From positions 1-64,000 of the forward strand of contig CAYPMR010000003.1 in the NCBI GenBank assembly GCA_964411665.1: 64,000 bases of DNA. The letters are read 5' to 3'. Below the pieces are notes generated by a model, which searched no databases, was not told the DNA's origin, and worked only from the letters and a program-made list of their open reading frames with translations. A program made the translations under genes and the position numbers. Below, piece by piece: positions 8,182 through 16,637 of the stretch. Every line of letters begins with the position of its first letter. The stretch's first letter is position 1. The stretch comes from CALFCE01 sp964411665. GTDB taxonomy: Bacteria; Pseudomonadota; Gammaproteobacteria; Granulosicoccales; Granulosicoccaceae.

Positions 8182-8913
8182 TCAATTGCCGGAATTACTA
8201 GCGATTTGTGAAAGGCTGACCAATCTTGACAACGTATCAATGCGTTCGTAACGACTGAAAGAATCAATATTGGCAACCTCAACAGCAGTTTCTGTTAGCG
8301 CATCAAATAATTGCTCATTTTCATCAAGTAACTTTTTTATTCGAGCACCTTGTTCGTCATAGAGTGACGAATGCTTATGGCTGTTTTCGCCTTGATGTTT
8401 TTCGATATCAGAATTAATTCTACTCTTGTCGATAGTCAACATACTGTGTCCAACAGTAACGACATCAGCAAGATTCTGTACCGCCTGTTTCTGCACCTGT
8501 CTGGCAGCACCTAAATATTCAAGCGGCATATGTTTTTTACCAATGAAACGTGTCTCGACTACAGTATGATAGTCTTCAACCAGGTCGGTCAGACGTTCTG
8601 CTTGCTTGACACCTGTTGTGATACCCAGTGACACCAATTTCTCTCGAGTATTTTTTAAGCGCTCACTCAATTCATTGTATTCATGGGCTTCCCTGTCTTC
8701 CAGCCACTGTGACTCATCTTTTCGTGTAAACCCTGCAAGCCGGTAAATAATGGGCACACTAAGCAAAGCGATCAGACTGAGAAACAGATAACCCATCAAC
8801 ATAATCAGACCAGGGCTAAACCAGTAAATAAATAGCAGACACAGCAGAACTGTCCCTATCGCTGCTACGAGCGTATAGTTTTTGACTGAACTACCGAGAC
8901 CTTTGAAAAAAAT
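8182..8913 (-). CDS. Two-helix membrane protein with cytoplasmic coiled coil (XpaC-like layout), probable ATT start
   Basis: The first ATG is at 8802, but the open frame continues upstream to a stop at 8929-8931. The 37 extra codons encode a convincing first transmembrane helix (NYTLVAAIGTVLLCLLFIYW) ahead of the helix IMLMGYLFLSLIALLSVPIIY. No ATG, GTG or TTG lies in that extension. An ATT at 8913 is preceded by AGGAG with a 7-nt spacer, an ideal ribosome binding site. I therefore propose an ATT start and a 244-residue product. The rest is polar and mostly helical (SERLKNTREKLVSLG, ARIKKLLDENEQLFDALTE). The layout recalls XpaC/PF10112 proteins, which often sit with TelA or VWA proteins, but similarity is weak. 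Confidence 0.6.
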   Translation of the reverse strand: MFFKGLGSSVKNYTLVAAIGTVLLCLLFIYWFSPGLIMLMGYLFLSLIALLSVPIIYRLAGFTRKDESQWLEDREAHEYNELSERLKNTREKLVSLGITTGVKQAERLTDLVEDYHTVVETRFIGKKHMPLEYLGAARQVQKQAVQNLADVVTVGHSMLTIDKSRINSDIEKHQGENSHKHSSLYDEQGARIKKLLDENEQLFDALTETAVEVANIDSFSRYERIDTLSRLVSLSQIASNSGN

Positions 8914-9399
8914 AGCGCTGCTCCTGTATTAACCTGAATCGGCAAGGATAAAAATTCCACGACACACCCAATTACAACTCTTTCACTGCAACCCCTGTAC
9001 CGCGCTTATGCTGCTCCAGTTACGTTCTACAAGTACTGAAATGAGTTAAAAACTGATAATATCTACTTCGATATCCACCGCACAGAAATAAATTTTGATT
9101 ATCCGGCATACAGCTATTCACAATAGAGCTATTTACAATAGAGCTATCCACAATAAATAAAGTCCGACCTGCGCTAACGCACAAAGCCAGTGAATAACAG
9201 CTGAGAACCACTAATCCCCAAAAGGTCATAATTTTACTCAAGTATCTGAAGAATAACCATTTTTCAGTGTATCTGGATAGAGAACATTACCCAATAATCA
9301 CAGTCGTACTTATTATGGGTATTTACCTGAAAAAATGCCGTTCATCGACACATAGCCAATCATCACGCAAAAGATCCTTGACCGTCTAACGAGATTTCT
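8914..9399. other. Gene-poor stretch with a short tandem repeat and one doubtful small ORF
   Basis: Between the VWA operon and the 2-hydroxyacid dehydrogenase. It contains ACAATAGAGCTATT-like units repeated about 2.5 times near 9118-9155. A minus-strand frame from a TTG at 9241 (or ATG 9229) to 9020 would encode ~70 residues beginning with a signal-like hydrophobic stretch (LVVLSCYSLALCVSAG) followed by SSIVNSSIVNS, produced by the repeat. I see no ribosome binding site for it and do not call it a gene. Promoters for both divergent flanking genes are expected here. Confidence 0.4.
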
Positions 9400-10344
9400 A
9401 TGAAACCGGATATTCTGCTTATCGGACCCCTACTCGAATCTGTTCTCGACACGCTTGATTCTGCCTACACCGTTCATCGTCTGTACGAGGCAGATGACCC
9501 CGGTGCCCTAATAACAAAAATCGCTGACAACACGACAGCCGTTGTTACAGACGGCGCAATCGGCGTCAAGGCCAGCATACTCGAGCGCCTACCGAAGGTT
9601 AAAATTGTCGCGGTGTTTGGGGTTGGAGTGGACGCAGTAGATCTTGAATACTGCAAGAAAAACGCAATAGCAGTGACAAATACGCCTGACGTACTTAGTG
9701 GCGACGTTGCTGACCTGGCCGTGGCTTTGATGCTTTGCGTATCGCGCAATATTGTAGAGTCTGACAACTATGTTCGGGCTGGCCGCTGGGCCACTCAGGG
9801 CAATATGCCTTTGACAACGCGTATGTTCGGCAAAACAACAGGTATCATCGGCATGGGCAGTATAGGCCTGGAGATAGCGAAAAGACTGGAAGGCTTTGAT
9901 ATGGATGTTGTTTATTGCAATCGCAATAAACGATCTGACGTCAGTGCACGCTACTACGACTCAGCTACCAACATGGCACGAGACGTCGATTATTTGATAG
10001 TCGCAGCATCCGCGTCAAAGAGCACATTCAAGATGGTCAATGCCGATGTACTGACGGCACTCGGCAGTAATGGCTATCTGATCAATATATCGAGAGGCAC
10101 GCTGATCGATCAGGAAGCTTTGATAGAAGCACTAGAGAAAAATACTATAAAAGGTGCCGGACTCGACGTGTTTGTCGATGAGCCTAATGTACCAGAGGCT
10201 CTGACCAATATGAAAAACGTTGTATTACAACCGCATCAAGCGAGCGCCACTCTTGATACGCGCAAAGCAATGGGCAAACTGGTAACAGATAATCTCAGTA
10301 GATTTTTTGATGGCAGGCCACTGGTAACACCGTACACACGCTAA
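9400..10344 (+). CDS. D-2-hydroxyacid dehydrogenase (NAD(P)-dependent)
   Basis: A 314-residue cytosolic oxidoreductase of the D-isomer-specific 2-hydroxyacid dehydrogenase family (glyoxylate/hydroxypyruvate reductase, phosphoglycerate dehydrogenase and relatives). The Rossmann loop GIIGMGSIGLEIAKRL, the substrate loop VFGVGVDAVDL, and the catalytic triad context are visible: Arg in INISRGTLID, Glu in DVFVDEPNVPE and His in LQPHQASAT. It lacks the regulatory ACT domain of biosynthetic SerA, so it is more likely a hydroxypyruvate/glyoxylate- or 2-ketogluconate-type reductase. The oxygenase gene follows 56 bp downstream on the same strand. Confidence 0.88.
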   Translation: MKPDILLIGPLLESVLDTLDSAYTVHRLYEADDPGALITKIADNTTAVVTDGAIGVKASILERLPKVKIVAVFGVGVDAVDLEYCKKNAIAVTNTPDVLSGDVADLAVALMLCVSRNIVESDNYVRAGRWATQGNMPLTTRMFGKTTGIIGMGSIGLEIAKRLEGFDMDVVYCNRNKRSDVSARYYDSATNMARDVDYLIVAASASKSTFKMVNADVLTALGSNGYLINISRGTLIDQEALIEALEKNTIKGAGLDVFVDEPNVPEALTNMKNVVLQPHQASATLDTRKAMGKLVTDNLSRFFDGRPLVTPYTR

Positions 10345-10400
10345 GCTACAAATCAAGCACAGTTAACCCGTGTATTAGTACTTTTGTTTATATCGAATAA

Positions 10401-11195
10401 ATGAATAAATCCGAACAAAATCTGGAAGAACTGGTTGATGTTGAAAAACATCCAATCCATCTACAGTCATACCGGGAACAATGCAAACAGACTTTAGATT
10501 TAGACGGAGTACTATCACTACCAGGATTTTTAAATAGCCATACCGTTTCAAGTATTGTTGAAGAAGGCAAGGATCATCAGCATCTTGCATTCTACACCGG
10601 TAGCAAACACAACATATACCTGACCGAATCGGATCCAGATCATCCAGCTACTCATCCACGTAACAGGGAAGTGCTGTCATCCAAAGGCTGTATAACGACT
10701 GATCAAATTCCAGAGAATTCAGCATTGCACGGTCTCTATAATCATGATTTGTTCAGAGATTTTCTTTGTGATGTACTCCAAGAGACACAGTTACACGAAT
10801 ACGCCGACCCACTATCGTCAATCAATTTACATTATGCTGATACAGGACAAGAACTTGGCTGGCATTTCGATAATTCCGCGTTCGCAATAACCTTACTTTT
10901 GCAAAAACCTGATGCAGGTGGCGTCTTTGAATATGTCAAAGATGTACGTGATGCTGAACTTGGAGAAATGAATTATGAACAGGTACAGGATATTCTGGAT
11001 GGCAAGACTACAGTGAATTCTCTTACCATGAATGCAGGCGCTTTGGTGCTATTTCGTGGCCGCAACTCCATGCATCGCGTTACACCTGTTGAAGGCGAAG
11101 TTACCCGAATGTTAGCGGTACTTGCCTACAACACACAAGCAGGTGTGTCACTATCGGAATCTGCCAGAAAAACTTTTTATGGACGTCTGGGATAA
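10401..11195 (+). CDS. Fe(II)/2-oxoglutarate-dependent oxygenase (HalD/BesD-type superfamily)
   Basis: A 264-residue double-stranded beta-helix enzyme. The iron triad is visible: His 155 and Asp 157 in GWHFDNSAFAITLLLQ, and distal His 225 in NSMHRVTPVEG. An Arg near 236 (EVTRMLAVLAYN) suits 2-oxoglutarate binding. Database families of this shape are often named after the HalD/BesD halogenases, but those carry Gly in place of the metal-binding Asp. Asp is present here, so hydroxylation rather than halogenation is the likely chemistry. The substrate is unknown. The preceding 2-hydroxyacid dehydrogenase may act on the same metabolite. Confidence 0.8.
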   Translation: MNKSEQNLEELVDVEKHPIHLQSYREQCKQTLDLDGVLSLPGFLNSHTVSSIVEEGKDHQHLAFYTGSKHNIYLTESDPDHPATHPRNREVLSSKGCITTDQIPENSALHGLYNHDLFRDFLCDVLQETQLHEYADPLSSINLHYADTGQELGWHFDNSAFAITLLLQKPDAGGVFEYVKDVRDAELGEMNYEQVQDILDGKTTVNSLTMNAGALVLFRGRNSMHRVTPVEGEVTRMLAVLAYNTQAGVSLSESARKTFYGRLG

Positions 11196-11631
11196 CTTAG
11201 CAGACTACACCCAGTTACAAAATGCCCTGACCATACACCATCAAACCTTGACGATCGGGTTCATTGAAATAATTCCAATTCGCTCAGTGAGGAACAAGAT
11301 TGGAGTTTGTGATTAAAATGCGAGGAGCGTCACGATGGGTGTGTGACAAACATGCCAAGCGGTTTACCGAACTGAACCAACAAGGTTTCATCATCTGACA
11401 GTGGCAACAGCGCACTCACTATTGCATCAATACATTGCATCAATACTCTTCCCAACTACGTGCAGCAGAGGTTATTTCAGCCATCATAGAACCGGAACAC
11501 AGACCGGGACGGCGTTAGCGGTGTTTGAAAAAAAGAGAGGGTAGATCAAAAGACAGTGCAGGAGTCCGATACAGCCACCTCCTAATTGTGGCTGACAGAG
11601 AATCTATAAAATCGCTTGTATAACTACAAAA
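11196..11631. other. 435-bp gene-free stretch with a 13-bp tandem duplication
   Basis: It lies between the convergent oxygenase gene and tctA. The unit ATTGCATCAATAC occurs twice head to tail at 11421-11433 and 11434-11446. Short frames nearby (for example one reading HAKRFTELNQQGF then a stop) look like possible decayed coding sequence, but I could not match them to any family. No terminator with a clear T-tract was seen. Confidence 0.4.
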
Positions 11632-13137
11632 TTATGCGGCTTCGGTCGCAGGCTTCTTTTTGAAGAATGCATTGTAAACACTGCCAAGCATTGTAAGAAA
11701 ACCGGCTATCAATAACCCAAATGCTATCGGGCGACCAGCAAAACCACCGAATTCAAAATACAACATTTGCATCGCCTGCGCGAATGTCTGTTCGCCAATC
11801 TTGCCAAGAATCAAGCCCAGAACAATACCGGCGACCGAATATCCCGAGCGACGCAGGAAGAAGCCTGCAACACCAGCGATAAACATGACTAATACATCAA
11901 TGGTTAAACCTCTGACCGCGTAAGCACCAACAGTCGCCAGCAGCAATATCATCGGCGCAAGAAACTGAAATGGTATCCGCAGCAGATTGATTATGGTTTT
12001 GGTTTCCAGAAAACCGATAAAAATTATCGAGAGATTGGCGAAAAACATTGCTGCAAATACAACCCAGACCAAATCAGGGCTATTAATAAAAACTAGTGGA
12101 CCCGGCTCCATATCGTGCATCTGAAACACACCGACCATCATGGCTGTCAGCGCACCACCTGGCAAACCAAGTGCCAGCAATGGAATCATCGCAGCGCCGG
12201 TTGCAGCATTATTGGCAGTCTCTGAAGATATAACTCCTTCGAGTTTACCTTTACCAAATTCCATGCGATCTTTTGACCATCTAACGGCTTCGTTGTAACC
12301 CATGAATGCTGCGAGAGTTGCCCCGATGCCGGGCAAAATGCCACAGAAGAAGCCGATAATAATAGAGCGCACAACAGCTACCTTGTGATCCCACAATTCC
12401 TTAAAGCTCGGAAAATCGACACTCATTTTTGGTGCCTTATAAGCACCCGTTACTTTCTTTTCTGCTTGTACGAACACTTCGGAGACAGCAAAAAAACCGA
12501 GAATCATTGGAATGAAGTGAATACCAGCTAGCAGATAAGGCATATCAAAGTCATAACGATTGATTCCACCCACTGGATCAAGTCCGACAACGGCAATCAT
12601 TAATCCGATCAGAATTGACAGCCAGCCCTTCCAGAATGTTTTCGCACCTACAGATGCAGCAACGGCCAGCCCAAAAAATACCAATGCAAAAATTTCCGGT
12701 GGACCAAATGCTGAAATGGCCCAATCAGCAATGGCAGCAGTAGCCATCATCATAATGATGCAAGAGACGACACCACCAATGGCTGAACACATAACAGCAG
12801 CACCTACTGCTTTACCAGCCTTACCTTTCAAGGTCATCGGATAGCCATCGAACGCCGTGGGTGCATTCTCGGGAGCCCCCGGTATATTAAACAGAATGGC
12901 CGTTATTGCACCGCCGTAGACACCCGTACAATAAATAACCGAGAACAACATGATGCCGTGTTCGGGTGAAAGGTGCGCAGTGAAAGGTAACAAAATGGCT
13001 GCCAAGGTCAGCATACTCACACCAGGGATAGCGCCAAACAACATGCCGCCGATAACACCACCGAAAAAAATCAGTATGCCCAACGGGTCACTGAACAGTG
13101 CGACTGTACCACCGAGAAAATTAGAAAAAACTTCCAT
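11632..13137 (-). CDS. tctA: Tripartite tricarboxylate transporter, large permease TctA
   Basis: A 501-residue inner-membrane permease with about a dozen hydrophobic segments. Family hallmarks include the duplicated glycine-rich motifs GVIGGMLFGAIPGVSMLTLAAILLP (cut here) and FFCGILPGIGATLAAFMGYNEA, plus FNIPGAPENAPTAFDGYPM and ALGLPGGALTAMMVG. It works with TctB and the periplasmic TctC to import carboxylates such as citrate, driven by an ion gradient. It is the last gene of the tctC-tctB-tctA operon, 106 bp after tctB. The substrate is not determined by sequence. Confidence 0.93.
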   Translation of the reverse strand: MEVFSNFLGGTVALFSDPLGILIFFGGVIGGMLFGAIPGVSMLTLAAILLPFTAHLSPEHGIMLFSVIYCTGVYGGAITAILFNIPGAPENAPTAFDGYPMTLKGKAGKAVGAAVMCSAIGGVVSCIIMMMATAAIADWAISAFGPPEIFALVFFGLAVAASVGAKTFWKGWLSILIGLMIAVVGLDPVGGINRYDFDMPYLLAGIHFIPMILGFFAVSEVFVQAEKKVTGAYKAPKMSVDFPSFKELWDHKVAVVRSIIIGFFCGILPGIGATLAAFMGYNEAVRWSKDRMEFGKGKLEGVISSETANNAATGAAMIPLLALGLPGGALTAMMVGVFQMHDMEPGPLVFINSPDLVWVVFAAMFFANLSIIFIGFLETKTIINLLRIPFQFLAPMILLLATVGAYAVRGLTIDVLVMFIAGVAGFFLRRSGYSVAGIVLGLILGKIGEQTFAQAMQMLYFEFGGFAGRPIAFGLLIAGFLTMLGSVYNAFFKKKPATEAA

Positions 13138-13243
13138 TACTTCTGTCCCGAGTAATCTGCCTCAACAAGCAGACTAAAAAATTTGATATGGTTATTTAGC
13201 GCACAAACGCTAGTTACTTAATCTCTAAAGCGCAGCTTTAGGA

Positions 13244-13963
13244 TCATTGTAAAAATGTAACTACCGCAGTACCAAAATCATAAAACGGGCGTACATATCC
13301 CGTAGGCAAACCGACATACAAAATAACGACGAACATAGTGAGTAAGAGAACGTAGATAAGCGTCATAATACCGCCCATCCAGCCAGCACGTCGTTCGCCC
13401 ATCAAAAACATAACACCCAGAATGAACGCCGGTGCTAATGCGTAAAATCCCAAATCCTGTAACATCGAAGCGAACAACACAGGCAAAGCCAACACTGCTC
13501 CGACGTGATTGCGCCAGGCAGCGATGATAAACAACACGATAACGATAGCGGCACAAATAAGCTTGTAACGATTGAGCTCTGGTGAACCCACATCCGCTGT
13601 ACCGGCAAGTAGCTTGGGTAAATTGATGTAGACAAAGGGAAGTGCCAATAGAAACGCTGTATGCAGATACCAGCGCAAACCCGTTGTACCACTCTCAGCG
13701 GCCTGATCTCCAGTACCTTCATCCATGGCCTGCGCAAGCTTACTCGTGTTATGACTACTGGCCCGCGTACGATTGAAAATCAATTGACCAATAGCCGCCA
13801 TACCCATCAACAAAAGTATGGCTCGCGGCCAGCTGGCGGCACCATAACGATAGATTTCAATTTCCTGATTGAAATTGAACGTTTGTATGAACAGAAATAC
13901 CACGACGCTTAACCAGATCGCAGCTTCTACATAATGCCCCGTAGCGGACTTGTCAGTTGACAT
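13244..13963 (-). CDS. tctB: Tripartite tricarboxylate transporter, small permease TctB
   Basis: A 239-residue membrane protein with four to five hydrophobic helices (AAIWLSVVVFLFIQTF, ASWPRAILLLMGMAAIGQLIF, a central KLICAAIVIVLFIIAAW, and a C-terminal GIMTLIYVLLLTMFVVILYVG). The pattern YRYGAASWPR after helix 1 is typical of TctB (PF07331). It forms the membrane complex with TctA. An N-terminal cytoplasmic start at ATG 13963 suits the family. It is longer than many ~150-residue TctB proteins because of an Ala/Thr/Ser-rich central loop. Confidence 0.88.
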   Translation of the reverse strand: MSTDKSATGHYVEAAIWLSVVVFLFIQTFNFNQEIEIYRYGAASWPRAILLLMGMAAIGQLIFNRTRASSHNTSKLAQAMDEGTGDQAAESGTTGLRWYLHTAFLLALPFVYINLPKLLAGTADVGSPELNRYKLICAAIVIVLFIIAAWRNHVGAVLALPVLFASMLQDLGFYALAPAFILGVMFLMGERRAGWMGGIMTLIYVLLLTMFVVILYVGLPTGYVRPFYDFGTAVVTFLQ

Positions 13964-14080
13964 GGTATGCAGCCAATATAATTAGGGATAAGAAGTAATT
14001 TTGCTTTTAGGTTTGTACAGATACGGCTTTCGAGCGTCACAAAATCAACGCAACCACACTAAAAGCAACCACATAGAATG

Positions 14081-14109
14081 ACAACGGACAGGCTAAACCT
14101 GTCCGTTGT
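14081..14109 (-). terminator. 12-bp perfect stem-loop between tctC and tctB
   Basis: Arms ACAACGGACAGG (14081-14092) and CCTGTCCGTTGT (14098-14109) enclose a 5-nt loop. It starts about 30 bp after the tctC stop. In the direction of tctC transcription the trailing sequence is not a strong T-run, so it may act as a partial terminator or an mRNA-stabilising hairpin, letting the binding protein be made in excess over the permeases. Confidence 0.7.
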
Positions 14110-14138
14110 TTTCGATCAGCAAATAACAAATGTAACTA

Positions 14139-15164
14139 TTATTTGACTTCGAGCCCCATCGCTTTATAAACATCACGATACTGGGCAACAGTGCTGTTGA
14201 TCAGCTCCTGTGTTCCAGCAGTGTCACGATAGCTTTCGATCAGCGTCATGAACTTGGATTCATTGTACGCCTGGTAGCTCTCTTCACAATACGCTTTCTG
14301 GAAAGCCCATTGCAGCCACTCAACACGATCTGCAGGTGCATCTTTATGGACGTAGAATCCACGAAAACGCAGTAGCGGTTCGAAATCAAGACCAGCATCG
14401 GTGAGGTTTGGTACATCGGCAAACGCTTCAGGTGATTCCTTCAGTATGGTCAGGATAGGCTTGAACTTACCAGCGTCGAGAAACGATCTTACGTCACCGG
14501 GCTGTTCAAACAATGCGTCAACCTGTCCACCAGCAAGCGCACCATAACGAGGTGCCCCTTTATCAAAAGAGATTTGCTGAATTTCCATACCAGTCGCGTC
14601 AGTGATGAAACGCATAGTTACGCGCTCCATAGAACCTTCTTTAGATACGTTGGCTATGGATGCCTTACCACCTTGCGCTTTAACCCACTCAACAAACGAA
14701 TCCCAATCGGTAAATCGATCTTCTTCAGTGCGAATGTAGATTTGCGAAAATGTGATTTGCGAAGTAACCAGCGGGATCAGATCTTCAGCAGGATTAGGGC
14801 GACCTGAATCAAGAGCGTGTGCACTTGAAGCATCGTCAATGTGCTCCAGCACTGAATAACCGTCAGCTGGTGATGCCATATAGGCTGTCATACCAACAGT
14901 ACCTGAACCACCGGGTTTGTGATCACGATTGATAGAAACTTTAGTGTGACCAGTAACAGCTTCAGCCATTGCCTGAGCGACTTGTCCTGAGCCTCCAGCA
15001 GGGCCGTAAGGAACAACCATGGTTAATGCACGCTCTGGAAAGCCACCAGGACCTTCCACAGATGAGGGTAACGAATCGGTTGCGCATGCTGCGAAAACTG
15101 TACCTGCGGACATCAATGTCGCTGCGGTAGTGACACTCGCAGACAACAATAACTTCTTTATCAT
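14139..15164 (-). CDS. tctC: Tripartite tricarboxylate transporter substrate-binding protein TctC
   Basis: A 341-residue periplasmic protein with a Sec signal peptide (MIKKLLLSASVTTAATLMSAGTVFA, cleavage after Ala-Phe-Ala). The Bug/TctC family core is clear: FPERALTMVVPYGPAGGSGQVAQAMA, the KPGGSGTVGM loop, and DALFEQPGDVRSFLDAGKFKPI. Bug proteins bind small organic acids through backbone and water contacts, so the ligand cannot be inferred. It is the first gene of the operon and is separated from tctB by a strong hairpin. The two Cys near 27 and 273 could form a disulfide. Confidence 0.92.
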   Translation of the reverse strand: MIKKLLLSASVTTAATLMSAGTVFAACATDSLPSSVEGPGGFPERALTMVVPYGPAGGSGQVAQAMAEAVTGHTKVSINRDHKPGGSGTVGMTAYMASPADGYSVLEHIDDASSAHALDSGRPNPAEDLIPLVTSQITFSQIYIRTEEDRFTDWDSFVEWVKAQGGKASIANVSKEGSMERVTMRFITDATGMEIQQISFDKGAPRYGALAGGQVDALFEQPGDVRSFLDAGKFKPILTILKESPEAFADVPNLTDAGLDFEPLLRFRGFYVHKDAPADRVEWLQWAFQKAYCEESYQAYNESKFMTLIESYRDTAGTQELINSTVAQYRDVYKAMGLEVK

Positions 15165-15332
15165 TCTTTTGCCTCCAATGGTGGAACAACTCTGTGTTGT
15201 TCTCTCTCACAAATCTATCCGAAGCGACAGGCTCTGTCAAAGCACGAATGCTCAAAATACGACACCGCCAAAAACCACTAACTATTTGTTTTATATGTAT
15301 TTTTTTCCATATCAACGTAAATTACCTGTGCT

Positions 15333-16508
15333 TCACGGCATTTCATCCTCAACCCAGACATCAATTGACTGAACAGCGTTATTACCAAACCCTCCCCGAT
15401 CCCAGCGCGGTTGCAGCGGTTGTACCTGCCCATCGGCATTGATCGCACGACAAAACAGACGACAGTGGCCCGATTCGGCTGTCCAATCGTGGTGCCAGCT
15501 CTGCCAGCTGAATCGAGAGGTCGGTGGTTGCAAATTCGCCTCGATCCACTGAAGATTGTCACTCGATGTTATCGAACTGCTGCAATCACTCGACTCATCA
15601 TCAATAGTCTGTATCGCAACCTGAACTGTCTTCACTGCCACACCACCTCCTGACCAGGCTCTGCCACGCAGGCGCGTCTGGCCTCGGCTCAACAAACGTC
15701 GACGCGTGTACCAATCCGGTAAACCAGGCGGAATCATGAGTGAACGCACCCGCATGTGAGAAACCGGCAGGCCGGGCTCATCGGCCGATTGGCGAAAGGT
15801 ATAGGTCTTTACCTGCTGATAACCTTCAAAGGGTTTGTCGGTGACAGTAATTTTGTTCAGCCATTTAACGCTCGCCATGCCGTACCATCCGGGTACCACC
15901 AGACGCAGCGGATATCCATGTTGCGGAGGCAAATTCTGGTCGTTGATTTTCCAGGCCAGCATCACTTCCTCCTGCATCGCCTGCTCAACGGATAGCGATC
16001 GCTCAAAGCGATGGATATGTCCGCCGTCGATTCCCGAGTCAGCGCCAGAAAAAACAATGGTAGTGGCACGTTGATCCAAACCAGTCGTCTCAAAGATATG
16101 TCGCAACGAGGTGCCAGTCCACTTGGCCGTGCCCACAGCTTCGCAGGTCCAGGGCATGCTCGGCCAGCGTGGGCGCTGTGAGGTTCGTCCGTTGCCTGCA
16201 CATTCCATAGTGACAACCTGGTGCTTACCAGGCATTTGCTCAAGATCGCCAAGTGTTAAAGCCTGCTCATTACTAACCAGACCATTAACTTCCAGATTCC
16301 AATCACTGCGATTCTCGACATAGGGAATATCAAAATGGGAAAGCAAGTAATGCATACCGACTGGTGTAACATCGTGCCTCAGAATCTCAAGTGGGATCCC
16401 CGAATTTCGATTCGCTAATTGCACTTCTGTCAGTGTGTAACTATCTTCTGCGCTTTCGTGTTCACGAGGCTCCGGATTCAATATCGGATTATTGTCTTTG
16501 TTTGGCAT
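15333..16508 (-). CDS. Sulfite-oxidase-family molybdenum enzyme
   Basis: A 391-residue oxidoreductase of the sulfite oxidase fold. The molybdopterin domain holds VVTMECAGNGR, whose Cys is the Mo ligand, with AVGTAKWTGTSL and GADSGIDGGHIHRFERSLSV. HGYPLRLVVPGWYGMASVKWL is the classic substrate-site block. The C-terminal ~100 residues form the Mo-co dimerisation domain (GRAWSGGGVAVKTVQVAI). No Sec or Tat signal is visible at the N-terminus, so unlike periplasmic SorA it may be cytosolic, or its start is misassigned. No haem domain and no adjacent cytochrome c (SorB) are found. Physiological electron acceptor unknown. It is divergent from the YceI gene. Confidence 0.87.
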   Translation of the reverse strand: MPNKDNNPILNPEPREHESAEDSYTLTEVQLANRNSGIPLEILRHDVTPVGMHYLLSHFDIPYVENRSDWNLEVNGLVSNEQALTLGDLEQMPGKHQVVTMECAGNGRTSQRPRWPSMPWTCEAVGTAKWTGTSLRHIFETTGLDQRATTIVFSGADSGIDGGHIHRFERSLSVEQAMQEEVMLAWKINDQNLPPQHGYPLRLVVPGWYGMASVKWLNKITVTDKPFEGYQQVKTYTFRQSADEPGLPVSHMRVRSLMIPPGLPDWYTRRRLLSRGQTRLRGRAWSGGGVAVKTVQVAIQTIDDESSDCSSSITSSDNLQWIEANLQPPTSRFSWQSWHHDWTAESGHCRLFCRAINADGQVQPLQPRWDRGGFGNNAVQSIDVWVEDEMP

Positions 16509-16637
16509 AGACGGTCAATCAGGTAATAATTGAGTAAGAGCAAAGTGTTCAAACATGAATCTGAGCAGCATTTTTTTCGTATTATTACTTATAACAGCTT
16601 TTTCATACAGCTAACTAAACTAACAATGGAATTTCTC

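Noticed and set aside
9020..9241. A ~73-residue secreted mini-protein
   Set aside because: TTG start, no ribosome binding site, and half of it is encoded by a short tandem repeat; kept only as a note in the gap description.
10401..11195. Calling the oxygenase a halogenase
   Set aside because: The metal-binding Asp157 is present; known halogenases of this class have Gly or Ala there to make room for chloride.
14081..14109. A full rho-independent terminator between tctC and tctB
   Set aside because: The stem is perfect, but no proper T-run follows in the direction of tctC, so only partial termination or mRNA stabilisation is proposed.
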